The notes under the pieces are model-generated. The model searched no databases. It saw only the letters and a program-made list of their open reading frames with translations, and was not told where the DNA came from. This document shows, piece by piece, positions 1 through 9,045 of a DNA stretch of 59,980 nt. Position 1 is the first letter of the stretch. Each line of letters starts with the position of its first letter. This DNA comes from a virus: the IMG/VR virus record IMGVR_UViG_3300017781_000005, positions 1 through 59,980 of that record, one strand, 5' to 3'. The position numbers were made by a program, and so were the translations under genes.

Positions 1-914
1 CGATTCTTGTGCTTAGTCATCATATCTCGTAGATACTGTTCTGCTTTCATCTTAGGCAGATTACCTACATCGATATAGAAAATTCTTCTTTCAGGCGCTC
101 TAGATATTCTGTAAATAACTACAGCATCTTCCATCATTCTTAACTGATTCAAAGGCTTGATTGCCTTGTGTAAGTTAGAAATGATTAATGAGTTACTCTC
201 ATTAAGTAAACCTGAATTAGCATTTACAATTGAGTCTTTAGCAATCTTTAATCCTTGAAGATCAGTATTATTTCCAGCACTTTGTACTGAACCAGATTGC
301 GATAGAAATCCTTTTTCACTATAAAGATAGTACTCATTCTTTATTCTTTTCGTTAGGAACTTGTTGTCTCCAGCCTGTACTGATCCAGACTTCTTATCTT
401 CAAATTCTCTAATCTTACGAATCTTTCTTGGATCGATATAACGCAACTCTTGAATACCCTTTCGAGGTTGCTTGACATCGATCATAACATGATAGTTGAT
501 TCTTCCGTCAACATACCACTTCTGAAAAGTGTCGTAACCAGTAGAAGAAAAGTCTAACAACTTTAATACAGTGTCAAACTCTTCTCTGATTTTCTTTTTG
601 ATGTTGTCGGGTTGATCGACCTCATCAGTAACACATTCAACAACCTTTTCGTCAGAAGAGATACTAACTGCTTCGTTAATAATATCATCTACTGCTTGTG
701 CAACTTCTGGTTGCTGTAGCATTCCTCTATATTTCTGTACAAGTTCTGCTTCTGATCTTGCACTTCCTGCGAGGTCGAGATAGCTACTAGCGGCAGTACC
801 TGTTGCCGTAATATCAATAGAGCCATCCTCAGCCTCTGGTGAAATAAATGAAGGAATATTCTTTTCTTCTTTATCACTCTTGCGCTTTATCTCGAATCCG
901 AATAATTCAGCCAT
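1..914 (-). CDS. 20: Portal vertex protein gp20 (partial, C-terminus outside window)
   Basis: The first 304 codons of the T4-type portal are present; the rest lies beyond the left edge. The portal is the dodecameric ring at one head vertex through which terminase pumps DNA and to which the neck binds. I translated this from the raw sequence: it begins MAELFGFEIKRK and contains the conserved segments VQKYRGMLQQPEV, DDIINEAV and RKGIQELRYIDPRKI, then RAPERRIFYIDVGNLPK, all typical of T4 gp20. The ATG is at 912-914, preceded by an AGAGGA ribosome site. It follows tube gene 19 after a 59-base gap containing a hairpin. The order 19-20 is as in T4. Confidence 0.93.
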   Translation of the reverse strand, partial: MAELFGFEIKRKSDKEEKNIPSFISPEAEDGSIDITATGTAASSYLDLAGSARSEAELVQKYRGMLQQPEVAQAVDDIINEAVSISSDEKVVECVTDEVDQPDNIKKKIREEFDTVLKLLDFSSTGYDTFQKWYVDGRINYHVMIDVKQPRKGIQELRYIDPRKIRKIREFEDKKSGSVQAGDNKFLTKRIKNEYYLYSEKGFLSQSGSVQSAGNNTDLQGLKIAKDSIVNANSGLLNESNSLIISNLHKAIKPLNQLRMMEDAVVIYRISRAPERRIFYIDVGNLPKMKAEQYLRDMMTKHKN

Positions 915-933
915 AGTTTATCCTCTAATCTTA

Positions 934-953
934 GGGAGAGTTGATTCTCTCCC
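934..953 (-). other. Intergenic stem-loop between genes 19 and 20
   Basis: A perfect 7-bp inverted repeat (GGGAGAG at 934-940, CTCTCCC at 947-953) with a 6-base loop lies after the gene 19 stop and before the gene 20 ribosome site. Only a weak U-rich stretch follows on the minus strand, so it is not a convincing intrinsic terminator. It may stabilise the abundant tube mRNA or partly attenuate read-through into the portal gene. The function is inferred. Confidence 0.55.
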
Positions 954-973
954 GTTAATTATCGTTATCAATC

Positions 974-1528
974 TTACTCGTTAGTGGCGCCGTCTCCGGT
1001 GATTCCACCAGAAACATTCCACCAGTCATACTGGAAAGTAACATCAAAAGTTTCAATAGTGTCATTAGTACCCCAATCAGTTGTAATAGCGGCAACAGTA
1101 ATTGGGAACAAGCCGTTAAAGTTATAAGTTCTCAAAGCCTGACCAGTTTTTGAATACTGTGTGATCTGCGCTTGAGCCTTATATTCTGAAGCACTTGCTG
1201 TGCCTAATTGCGTAACATTTCCTTCGTGGGAATTGATTGAAGCCATCCATTCTTCCATAGCGTTACGGATAAGAAAGTCTTCATCGTTAATGATAGTTAC
1301 AGTCCACTCAGCGAATGTTCTGTCACCAGCAATTTTCACTTTACGACCAAAGTATGGAACTTCGATTGTTCCTAAAGTCGCTTCTGGTATCTGTGCCGCC
1401 TGTACCATAAAAGGTGTCTTTAGATCAGCAATTCCGTTAATAGGATTTGTAATCGCTACTTGGAATAGTGACGGCTTGGCACCCCCGAAGGTCAGTTGGC
1501 TTTTAATTTCATTTATGTTGAAAGCCAT
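974..1528 (-). CDS. 19: Tail tube protein gp19
   Basis: Major inner tail-tube subunit (184 aa; T4 gp19 is 163 aa). Hexamers stack on the baseplate initiator to form the channel for DNA ejection. Recognisable features are the N-terminal loop with GGAKPSLFQVAITNP, the segment YFGRKVKIAGDRTFAEWTVT, and the helix FLIRNAMEEWMASINSHEGN typical of the gp19/T4-like tube fold. The distant relative at 55238-55999 (gp54-like) carries the equivalent helix. A strong AAGGAG ribosome site precedes the ATG, with an AATAAATA late-type octamer just upstream. Adjacent to sheath gene 18 and portal 20, as in T4. Confidence 0.93.
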   Translation of the reverse strand: MAFNINEIKSQLTFGGAKPSLFQVAITNPINGIADLKTPFMVQAAQIPEATLGTIEVPYFGRKVKIAGDRTFAEWTVTIINDEDFLIRNAMEEWMASINSHEGNVTQLGTASASEYKAQAQITQYSKTGQALRTYNFNGLFPITVAAITTDWGTNDTIETFDVTFQYDWWNVSGGITGDGATNE

Positions 1529-1554
1529 TTTTTATATCTCCTTGTTATTTAATA

Positions 1555-1562
1555 TATTTATT
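1555..1562 (-). promoter_or_regulatory. Late-promoter-like octamer upstream of gene 19
   Basis: AATAAATA on the minus strand, one mismatch from the T4 late consensus TATAAATA. It overlaps the stop of gene 18 and lies 26 bases before the gene 19 start. This would allow extra transcription of the abundant tube protein. Motif-only evidence. Confidence 0.45.
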
Positions 1563-3882
1563 AAGCCTGACCAACGATCTCTTTGAACTCTACGCCTGAT
1601 CTAACAGCTACAAAGTTCAACTGGATGAAGTTGATAGAACGAGCTGGCTTGACATAAATGTCGCCAACAAACTGATTGTTGTTAACAACATTATCAGTAT
1701 TGTTTGATGCATCACAAACTACTTTAAAGTCGTAAATGCCTCGTCTACCTTGAACATCTCTCAAGAACGGTTCAACTAAGTTTACAAATTGCGCTCTAGT
1801 GAACTCATCGTTAAATTCGAATAGAGTTGACTTGGCCGCTCTACTAATTGTCTTCTCAAGAACAATGAACAGTCTTCGCACATTAATTCTATCAAATGCG
1901 CTAGTAACTCCAGTAAATGTCTTATCTCCAAATAACACAGTACCTTGTCCTGGTTGAGTGATTACTGGATTAACGCCATTCTTATAGAGCAAATCTCTCT
2001 CTGCTTTACTAGGATTAACTAGTAACTTAACAACATTCTTAACATTACCTCTTTGATAACCAGCTGGTGAGAACCAAGGATCTCTTAGATCGTCTGTTCT
2101 AGCACAAAGACCTGCAATGTCACCATTCAAAGGAATATATGTGTAAACATCGTTATACTTGTCGTATTGATACTTATATCCACTATCTACAACAGCGTAA
2201 GAAGATTTTGTCACTGAATTAGAGAATGAAATCACATCTGTTACAGTAGTGTCAGCAAGTTCTGGAGAAATGAATGCTACGCAATCTCTACGAACCTCAG
2301 CTACATTATCGATAATGTAGTTAGCCAAAACATGGCTGTCTTTAGCCTTTCCTTGAAGAATAAACGAAATGTCTACATCAGCAGGATCTACATATAGATC
2401 ATAACCAGCCGCTAGATTGCTAATAGTTGCGCTATTTTCATCAGCACCGTCATTACCACCTGATAGCAAGTTACCTGATCTAACTTTAGTAAATTCGGCT
2501 GAATTCGCTTCTGTAATCTTAATCCAATTAGACTCTTCTTCTAATACATTGTATACCCAGTTAGATGAGCCGTCTGATTTTTTAGCAGTAGAAATTGTTG
2601 AAACATTTTCAAAGATTTCTAAGATTGAACCTGCTGTGCCAGTAACCTTTCCATCAGCGTCTCTAACAACAATGTGAATACTTCCTACACTTGGCTGAGC
2701 ATCGAATAAGTCTGCATCTCCCCACTGTACTTCGTAATCGTTGTGATCGATATCAGCAATAATTCCTGTAAATCTTTCTTCAAATTGTACTGTCACATTT
2801 AAGCTAGTGAATGGAATAAGCTGTGAATTAGTATCTGTATTAGTAGGTCGGCTAGTAAGCTGAACATTTTTAGGAGATGCATCTGTATGATCAAGTGCAT
2901 CTTGTTTAGTTAATGCTAATTTAACAGCATCTGTAGTAGTTCCAGTAACAGAACCACCCGTAGTAAATTCAGCACCGTCTGTTCCTTTACCAGCTGAAGC
3001 TGTTACAGGAATAGCATAGTAGACTCTACCGTTTTCAAGACCGCCAATCGTACCATTGCCATTTGGATTATACTTAACTGCTTGACCTAAAGTGAAGCCG
3101 TGAGTCTGTAGGTTAATGATACTACCATTAGTTCCTAAATCTACTACACTTTCGCCACCAGAAGCATCACCGTCTCTATCAGCACTTTCAGACTGAAGTA
3201 CTACACCACTGTCGGTAGCGGATGACGGTACCGCATCTGGTTCAAATGCTTTTGCTGTGCCTTCAACACCACCTTGAATGTTAGTAACATCTTCTTTTAC
3301 TGTCATTTTTTGAAGAACTTCTGAACCACTACCTTTGATGATTACTTTTGTACCTTTACGCAAAAACGCTACAGATGTTGCGGATGCACCTTCTATTGTT
3401 GCCTGAGTTCTTGAACCGTCTACTATATCTATAGTACCCTTATTGGTTAAAGCTGTTGAACTGAAACGCACTTGTTCGGTAGCATCAGCATCAGTATCAT
3501 TAACACAGTATGATACAGAAATAGAGTTTCCTAATAGACCCTTATATTTTGCTGTGAAGTTTTCATCTGTTTCGGTTGCATCTGCTAGACCGGTAGTGCC
3601 TACACGAGTCACATAAAGTGCATCACTATAACCTAAAAAGTTTGCCGCAGTGTAGAATGTTTCCACATTCGACCAGAAACTTCCGTAACCTGCCGCATAA
3701 AGTTTAACTGGAGCGCCAAAGCGATCCACTAATTCTTGCTCCGAAGAGACGAGTACTCGTTCTCCTACTGGCCCCCATCGAAATACACCTGCAATTGCAC
3801 CCTCGGTTGTACCAACCGCCGGAACTGCATTAGTTAAATCGACTTCACTGACATTAATGCCCGGACTTGTTTGAAAAGCCAT
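1561..3882 (-). CDS. 18: Contractile tail sheath protein gp18
   Basis: Sheath subunit (773 aa; T4 gp18 is 659 aa). It polymerises around the gp19 tube and contracts to drive it through the host envelope. The N-terminus PGINVSEVDLTNAVPAVGTTEGAIAG (split: PGINVSEVDL, then GTTEGAIAG) and the C-terminal domain (INVRRLFIVLEKTI, FEFNDEFTRAQFV, ending VRSGVEFKEIVGQA) are classic for the family. The extra length is mostly a variable middle region. Around residues 255-330 it holds a module reading HGFTLGQAVKY, then GRVYYAI, then AVKLAL, which recurs in other proteins of this window. AAGGAG precedes the start, with a perfect late octamer at 3934-3941. Confidence 0.95.
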   Translation of the reverse strand: MAFQTSPGINVSEVDLTNAVPAVGTTEGAIAGVFRWGPVGERVLVSSEQELVDRFGAPVKLYAAGYGSFWSNVETFYTAANFLGYSDALYVTRVGTTGLADATETDENFTAKYKGLLGNSISVSYCVNDTDADATEQVRFSSTALTNKGTIDIVDGSRTQATIEGASATSVAFLRKGTKVIIKGSGSEVLQKMTVKEDVTNIQGGVEGTAKAFEPDAVPSSATDSGVVLQSESADRDGDASGGESVVDLGTNGSIINLQTHGFTLGQAVKYNPNGNGTIGGLENGRVYYAIPVTASAGKGTDGAEFTTGGSVTGTTTDAVKLALTKQDALDHTDASPKNVQLTSRPTNTDTNSQLIPFTSLNVTVQFEERFTGIIADIDHNDYEVQWGDADLFDAQPSVGSIHIVVRDADGKVTGTAGSILEIFENVSTISTAKKSDGSSNWVYNVLEEESNWIKITEANSAEFTKVRSGNLLSGGNDGADENSATISNLAAGYDLYVDPADVDISFILQGKAKDSHVLANYIIDNVAEVRRDCVAFISPELADTTVTDVISFSNSVTKSSYAVVDSGYKYQYDKYNDVYTYIPLNGDIAGLCARTDDLRDPWFSPAGYQRGNVKNVVKLLVNPSKAERDLLYKNGVNPVITQPGQGTVLFGDKTFTGVTSAFDRINVRRLFIVLEKTISRAAKSTLFEFNDEFTRAQFVNLVEPFLRDVQGRRGIYDFKVVCDASNNTDNVVNNNQFVGDIYVKPARSINFIQLNFVAVRSGVEFKEIVGQA

Positions 3883-3933
3883 TGTTGATTTCTCCTTGTT
3901 TATTTTGTAAGTTATAAACTTCTATATTCTCTA

Positions 3934-3941
3934 TATTTATA
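3934..3941 (-). promoter_or_regulatory. Late promoter upstream of gene 18
   Basis: Exact TATAAATA on the minus strand in the 70-base gap between genes 17 and 18, about 52 bases before the sheath start codon. It matches the T4 late-promoter octamer recognised by the gp55/gp33-type late sigma system. Confidence 0.75.
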
Positions 3942-3952
3942 ATAATAGCGAT

Positions 3953-5578
3953 CTAGTGCAACAACCAGGAATCATCTCCGTCTGCCGCTAACATCGCTTG
4001 GCTCTCGTCAGTTGTTTCATAACTATTAAATCCAATGGGCAATAAACTTTCCATTAGTTCGTTTTCATTTCTTTGACGCAGTTTATCCACAGTATTTATA
4101 TCTGTGATTTCTTTGAAAAATCCTTGATCTGACATCCAAGCAAAGAGTACAAGACCCATTGCTAAGTCGTCATGTTTTCCAGATTCAGCCTGATAAGTAT
4201 TACCTCTACGAGAGAATGTAGATAGTTCATTAACTGTTTGAAAATCGTTTATAATCAGTTGATCCTGCTCAACGAGCATTTTAAGCATATTACAGCCTTG
4301 TGTTTTAACTGACTTTGTTGTTCTTATTCCCTTATCTGTGTTTTTTGAGAATCCAGTCGATAGTCTTTTACCAGATCGACCCGCAGACTCAGTAAACATA
4401 AGAGTTTCACATTCATATTCATAATGTAGCACTTCTGCTACTTGTTCACCTATATCGTTTATCTCTACCAATACATATGCATCGTTATAATTTTTGATAG
4501 TTCTATGTATTACTTGAGCGTAATCAATAGGCGTAATTGTGTTGTCTTTGTACACACAAACTTGTTTATACGGCATAGTTGTCACATCAACAATGTGAAA
4601 TGCCGAGTAATCTAATCCTTTACCTCTTGAAACATCAACAACACAGCAGTAAATGTTGCCTCGTTGAGGCTTCTCATATACTTTCATAAGTGTAGTTTCA
4701 TATATTGGCGTCTTTGTTACCAATGTTTTAAGTTTAGAGCCTTCAATCAATGTGCCTGAAGAGCCCAAAAATGCACACTCAAACTCTTGATTAAACTTTT
4801 GAGTGTCATGATCCATAGCGGCAAGAGTTTCTTCTCTCCACTTCTTACCTCTACCCGGTACTTTTTGCCAAGGCACTTCAACATACTCAAACCCATTTAC
4901 ATCTTCTTTTGCACCTTGACAGGTTTTGTAAAAATGATTTAATCCATTCGGTGTTGATGTGTATAACATCTTTGTTGTTTCACCAGATGAAATCGTTGGA
5001 AATACTGATGCAAAGAACTCATCCCAGTTCTCTACGAATGCTGTTTCATCAATATACAAGAACGAAATCGATTTACCACGAATCGCACTTGATGATGTTG
5101 CACCTGCAATGATCTTACATCCGTTCTCAAATTCAACAGAACCTTTGTTCCATTCAATTACACCTTGTTGCAACCACTTGGGTAATGCTTCATATGCAAT
5201 CTTAATTCGATCAAGTATTTCACGAGCGGCATCACCTTTGTTTGCAAGTAATGCACAAGTCTTGTGTTCATTAAAGATTACATAGTGTAGAATCACAGCA
5301 ACAGCAGTTGTTGTTTTACCTGCCTGTCGTGATGTTACAACTGTTACCCTACGATTATTTGTTATCTTGTCTACAATTTCTTTCTGATAATCATATAGTT
5401 TGATTGGTATCAAACCCTTATCCACATGAACTATTTGAATATATTTCTCGGAGAAGTAAATAGGATCACGGGCACACTTGATGAACTCACCAACCATATC
5501 TGGACTAAACTCAATGGGCGTACCCTTTCGTTTTAGATTGATATTGCCGTTATAGCCTCGTTCAAGCATATTAGCCAT
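3953..5578 (-). CDS. 17: Terminase large subunit gp17
   Basis: DNA-packaging motor ATPase and headful nuclease (541 aa; T4 gp17 is 610 aa). The Walker A motif SRQAGKTT is at residues 83-90, the Walker B FLYIDE at about 173-178, and the coupling motif TSTPNG at about 208-212. The RNase-H-like nuclease domain shows D315 in CVVDVSRGKGLDYSAF, E372 in VLVEIND, and the acidic pair D470/D471 in KHDDLAMG, matching the three-metal-ligand pattern of the family. It docks on portal gp20 and works with gp16, whose stop it overlaps by 8 bases. It looks intact. Confidence 0.97.
   Translation of the reverse strand: MANMLERGYNGNINLKRKGTPIEFSPDMVGEFIKCARDPIYFSEKYIQIVHVDKGLIPIKLYDYQKEIVDKITNNRRVTVVTSRQAGKTTTAVAVILHYVIFNEHKTCALLANKGDAAREILDRIKIAYEALPKWLQQGVIEWNKGSVEFENGCKIIAGATSSSAIRGKSISFLYIDETAFVENWDEFFASVFPTISSGETTKMLYTSTPNGLNHFYKTCQGAKEDVNGFEYVEVPWQKVPGRGKKWREETLAAMDHDTQKFNQEFECAFLGSSGTLIEGSKLKTLVTKTPIYETTLMKVYEKPQRGNIYCCVVDVSRGKGLDYSAFHIVDVTTMPYKQVCVYKDNTITPIDYAQVIHRTIKNYNDAYVLVEINDIGEQVAEVLHYEYECETLMFTESAGRSGKRLSTGFSKNTDKGIRTTKSVKTQGCNMLKMLVEQDQLIINDFQTVNELSTFSRRGNTYQAESGKHDDLAMGLVLFAWMSDQGFFKEITDINTVDKLRQRNENELMESLLPIGFNSYETTDESQAMLAADGDDSWLLH
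4093..4100 (-). promoter_or_regulatory. Late octamer inside the end of gene 17
   Basis: Exact TATAAATA on the minus strand, within the gp17 coding region about 210 bases upstream of gene 18. It would be a second late promoter for the sheath/tube genes. It could also be a chance match in AT-rich coding DNA. Confidence 0.35.
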
Positions 5579-5999
5579 CTTTTTCTTTCATGTCCTTCAA
5601 CAACTGCTGTAGTTCGTTTGTTGATCCAACAAACAGATTGTTGTTAGTTGTTACACCTTTAGTCGAGTCTGGATTTGACTCGCCCTCTACTTTTAATTTG
5701 TCTGTAGACATTTTAACCAAATCTTTGTTGGCATCTACAAGAGTTTTCATGATAGTCGAAACGACCTCATATGCTCTTGGATGCTCTGATGCTTTTGCCA
5801 CATCGAGCATTTGCTCTAACGCCTCTGTACCAGATTCGATTACATTGTAGAAGTTACTTCTAGCATACTCATAATCTTTATCCATCTTGTCGTCAGTGGG
5901 AACTACTGTTCTTTCAATCACTTTCCCTTCAACTACATCATCCAGAGGCTCAAGTCCTAGACTTTTACCTATTTCATCATTCATATTATATTGTTCCAT
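5571..5999 (-). CDS. 16: Terminase small subunit gp16
   Basis: DNA-recognition and regulatory subunit of the packaging terminase (142 aa; T4 gp16 is 164 aa). The central region, about residues 45-105 (YARSNFYNVIESGTEALEQM onward), is helical and matches the oligomerising coiled-coil core of T4 gp16. The N- and C-termini are acidic and flexible. It overlaps gene 15 upstream (14 bases) and gene 17 downstream (8 bases), so translation is probably coupled. Assignment rests on sequence character plus the invariant order 15-16-17. Confidence 0.88.
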   Translation of the reverse strand: MEQYNMNDEIGKSLGLEPLDDVVEGKVIERTVVPTDDKMDKDYEYARSNFYNVIESGTEALEQMLDVAKASEHPRAYEVVSTIMKTLVDANKDLVKMSTDKLKVEGESNPDSTKGVTTNNNLFVGSTNELQQLLKDMKEKDG

Positions 6000-6951
6000 C
6001 TCCGTCTGATATTACAGTTAATGCTTTCCAGTCATCATTTTCATCTATTTGACTTAAATCAACACTTACCGATGAGCCTGGAGGCACATCACTAGCTACA
6101 TTAGCGGGTGCTTGATAAGTGTCTCCGACTTTATAATTTGTAGTTTGTGTTCCTAAATACACACTCCACGCAGTTCTATTTTGTATATTAGTACCTGATC
6201 CTAAATCAACAATTCTGTATGTTGTTCCTGTTACAGTGCCAGAAGGATCTATTGGACCTAAAGTGGGCATAACTTCAATTTGCTCACCGCCATCACCTTG
6301 AATCATTGATGGATATAGATCAACATCAATAAACTTAATCTGCTTCTTAGTTTGCATAGGAGAAAAGAAGTACGCTTTCATAGTGAAGTTTAGTGTCCAT
6401 ATCAATGCTCTTCTTGTCTGAAAGTCTCCATCATAAGTATCTTCTTGAGAAACGCTATTCAAAACCACAGGTATATCAACATATCCCATATCGTCTACCA
6501 TTTGAACACTTACTGTACAATCTGGCTTGAAGAATGGAAGTATCTGCTCGATTATCTTCATACCATCTTCGTTATACTTTGTCATTATGTTGAGTTGAAA
6601 CTCGATGTCATAAGGAGCGGGAGTATACATCGTCTTTACTCCGCCATCAGCAAGTGGCGAACCCTTGATTTGCTTTGTCAGACTGGTAAGTTTTCTCTCT
6701 GCACTGTAAGCCATGCCCGTTATCTCAAACGACATTCTAGGCAAAGTTATAGCAGACTTATTGTTTAGATTGGGATCTTGATCTAGTCTGACTAAAATCT
6801 TTTCTTTTGGAGCATAGTTGATAGGCACTTTCATCCTTTGAAGAGAGTTGCCAGAAGTATCCTTTCTAGTTATTTCGATGTCATTGAATAGTGTGCCAAA
6901 TACAGCAACATATCTTCTCGTAGACTCGTGATAAAAGTGATTGCCAAACAT
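5986..6951 (-). CDS. 15: Tail completion / sheath stabiliser gp15
   Basis: Forms the hexameric ring that ends the tail and connects to the gp13-gp14 neck (321 aa; T4 gp15 is 272 aa). The N-terminal stretch MFGNHFYHESTRRYVAVFGT and the later FSPMQTKKQIKFIDVDLYPS are characteristic of the T4 gp15 family. The extra C-terminal part, about residues 242-295 (TTYRIVDLG, then TAWSVYLG, then VGDTYQAP), is a small module also found in gp7, gp8, the DUF4815 protein and two adhesins of this window. It explains most of the excess length over T4. Confidence 0.92.
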   Translation of the reverse strand: MFGNHFYHESTRRYVAVFGTLFNDIEITRKDTSGNSLQRMKVPINYAPKEKILVRLDQDPNLNNKSAITLPRMSFEITGMAYSAERKLTSLTKQIKGSPLADGGVKTMYTPAPYDIEFQLNIMTKYNEDGMKIIEQILPFFKPDCTVSVQMVDDMGYVDIPVVLNSVSQEDTYDGDFQTRRALIWTLNFTMKAYFFSPMQTKKQIKFIDVDLYPSMIQGDGGEQIEVMPTLGPIDPSGTVTGTTYRIVDLGSGTNIQNRTAWSVYLGTQTTNYKVGDTYQAPANVASDVPPGSSVSVDLSQIDENDDWKALTVISDGDGTI

Positions 6952-7982
6952 TAGAAGTTATTATCTCCAAAAGGATTCATTTCAGTGAAGTCTATTATGT
7001 TGTCTGCTGTTGTTTCAATGCTTGTGTTAGTTGCTAGAGAGTCATATGCCTCTACATTATCAACTCTAGAAGACACAATAGAAACCTTTCCGTAAGAAGA
7101 ACCATCAACAGTTCTATAATAATAATTCAAACTTGTATCAATATCTGATGGAGGATTAAATGTCGTTTTAGCTCCTGCGCTACCAGGAGTGCCTGTAGAG
7201 ACTTGACCGCCTACTAACTCTCCACTATTGGCACCTACAGTAGTGTATATTCCTATAGTTTGACCAGTGTTTGACGAATCTGACTGGTCAAATACATAAG
7301 TCTTTCCTATTTCAAGTTCTAAGAACAGGTTCTTAGTCGGTGTATCTTTAATGGCAGTGCTGGTATTTACTTTTTCTAAGAAGAATCCGTTATCGTATGT
7401 TGTGTTGTAAGTAACATCCGAAGTCTCGACAAACAAGTCAACATCGGCAAAATTGTGATCAATAAAGTCATGACCAGTATTGAATAGTTCACCACTATAT
7501 TCGAACAACTCGGCACGAAGATCGTACATTTGAAGTGCGCCCATTTGATAGAAAACAGGCTCATGCTCAACATATTTGATTTCGAAAATCTTTTTATTTA
7601 GAGGCAAGTATATTAAGTCGCCTTCTAAAGGTCTAGTGTTTGATTCAGTCGCTCCACGATGTGGTATAACATCGCTTTCATAAGTTCTTCTTGCGACTGT
7701 TAATGTTATTGAATCACGAATTTCAAGACCAAACTTAGATAAGAAGTCACCTTCACCTTCGAAGCCATCAACATTCTTAATATACATCTCGATCATGTGC
7801 GCTTCATTATACTCTATGTAACCCGATCTGGTTTCGTTAAATATAGAGTCTCTTTGAGTGCTAGTTCTAGGTATATACCAAACATCTATTCCGTAGATTT
7901 TTATAGATTCGATAACCAAGTCTTCAATGAGCGATTGCTCCATTGAGTTCTCGTAGTTTTCGAAATAATAGTTTTTAGCCAC
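6951..7982 (-). CDS. 14: Neck protein gp14
   Basis: Head-closure/neck protein that joins the finished head to the tail (343 aa; T4 gp14 is 256 aa). Conserved features are GIDVWYIPRT near residue 31, GFEGEGDFLSKFGLEIRDSITL near 72-94 (two blocks), GDLIYLPLNKKIFEIKYVEHEPVFYQMG (blocks GDLIYLPL and EPVFYQMG), and the C-terminal FGDNNF-like end. Residues about 223-302 are an insertion absent from T4, with KTYVFDQSDSSN, TGTPGSAGA and NYYYRTVDGSS. This resembles a small beta-sandwich module common in marine phage virion proteins. It shares a base with gene 15. Confidence 0.92.
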   Translation of the reverse strand: MAKNYYFENYENSMEQSLIEDLVIESIKIYGIDVWYIPRTSTQRDSIFNETRSGYIEYNEAHMIEMYIKNVDGFEGEGDFLSKFGLEIRDSITLTVARRTYESDVIPHRGATESNTRPLEGDLIYLPLNKKIFEIKYVEHEPVFYQMGALQMYDLRAELFEYSGELFNTGHDFIDHNFADVDLFVETSDVTYNTTYDNGFFLEKVNTSTAIKDTPTKNLFLELEIGKTYVFDQSDSSNTGQTIGIYTTVGANSGELVGGQVSTGTPGSAGAKTTFNPPSDIDTSLNYYYRTVDGSSYGKVSIVSSRVDNVEAYDSLATNTSIETTADNIIDFTEMNPFGDNNF

Positions 7983-7986
7983 GCTT

Positions 7987-8994
7987 TTATCCTATCATAT
8001 CAGATGCGGGTAAAGAGTAGCTATTGATAATTTCTTCTTCTAGCCGTTGAATCTCTTCTCTTGCATCATTTAAAATTTGTTCTCCATTGAACTGTATATT
8101 ACCTGGTAATGTCAAACCAGCGAACTTGGTAATATTTGAGCCCCACTGATATTTAATTTTTGCTGTTGCGTAGTTTTGTAACCAACGATCTTTCCAAACA
8201 TCTGAAAATGTTTGAGGATCTACAACTTGATATGCTTCTACCACAATGTAAGTTCCTACCGTTAGATTATCCCAGTCCATATCTAACGAAATTTTATCTT
8301 GATGGCGATTATATCTCATGGGAACTTTACCGACTAGTAGTTCCTCTATGAGTTGCATATGTTGCATCGACATCTGAAAGTTTATTAGGGGACCCATATT
8401 AATATCGTGCAGATTATGTAACACATATTGATATTTTGCGTTAAATATACCATTGCCGAAAGTCGCATTAGACTCTGGCGTAAATACATTGATTGCGCCA
8501 ATGATGTTTTCTGGTACAGGAATATATCTTAATTCATAAGTGCCTTTAAAGGCAGTAGTTATTGCTCTACGATTGCTGGCCGCGGTACCATGCTTTGCCG
8601 CAAATGCAGGACTTGAGACAAATTTAGTGGCATCAAAATCCCCAAATGTAGGTTTTTTGAAGAATACCCTTTTATTAGTTACATCGATTGCCACAATAGT
8701 TGCTGTTGCTGTTGCTGTCGCATCTGCGGTTGTATTATCTTCATACTCAGAAATTACTTCACCAACTACAAAGTCGCCTTCTTCTAGTGTTGCAAACTCT
8801 ACATACGAATTTAATACTCGATATTTAACATAAGTCTTTTCGACTCCATCGAAATGATAGTCTTGGTAGTAAGAAAGTGCTTCATCAATACGATCATCTG
8901 CTTGATCTTGATCGACATTGATTTCGATGACTGGTTTACCCAGCTTTCTAAGACAATACTCTCTAAACTCTGATTTATTTGTTGGCTGTGCCAT
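7987..8994 (-). CDS. 13: Neck protein gp13
   Basis: Head-completion/neck connector (335 aa; T4 gp13 is 309 aa) acting with gp14. Family features are the N-terminal FREYCLRKLGKPVIEINVDQ (FREYCLRKLGKP), DDRIDEALSYYQDYHFDG (DRIDEALSYYQDYH), the central NMGPLINFQMSMQHMQLIEEL block, and the C-terminal WKDRWLQNYATAKIKYQWG (split: WKDRWLQNYATA). A short Ala-Thr dipeptide repeat (ADATATATAT, about residues 91-100) is encoded by a hexanucleotide tandem repeat. First of the 13-14-15-16-17 run, behind a perfect late octamer at 9027-9034. Confidence 0.93.
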   Translation of the reverse strand: MAQPTNKSEFREYCLRKLGKPVIEINVDQDQADDRIDEALSYYQDYHFDGVEKTYVKYRVLNSYVEFATLEEGDFVVGEVISEYEDNTTADATATATATIVAIDVTNKRVFFKKPTFGDFDATKFVSSPAFAAKHGTAASNRRAITTAFKGTYELRYIPVPENIIGAINVFTPESNATFGNGIFNAKYQYVLHNLHDINMGPLINFQMSMQHMQLIEELLVGKVPMRYNRHQDKISLDMDWDNLTVGTYIVVEAYQVVDPQTFSDVWKDRWLQNYATAKIKYQWGSNITKFAGLTLPGNIQFNGEQILNDAREEIQRLEEEIINSYSLPASDMIG

Positions 8995-9026
8995 GCTTAT
9001 ATCCTAGATTTTGTTGATATATTAAG

Positions 9027-9034
9027 TATTTATA
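9027..9034 (-). promoter_or_regulatory. Late promoter upstream of gene 13
   Basis: Exact TATAAATA on the minus strand in the 51-base gap, 32 bases before the gp13 ATG. It probably drives the 13-17 neck/terminase operon. Confidence 0.72.
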
Positions 9035-9045
9035 CACTAAGATTA

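Noticed and set aside
1200-1586. A 128-codon plus-strand open frame across genes 19 and 18
   Set aside because: Opposite to two well-supported T4 core genes; no ribosome site or family features.
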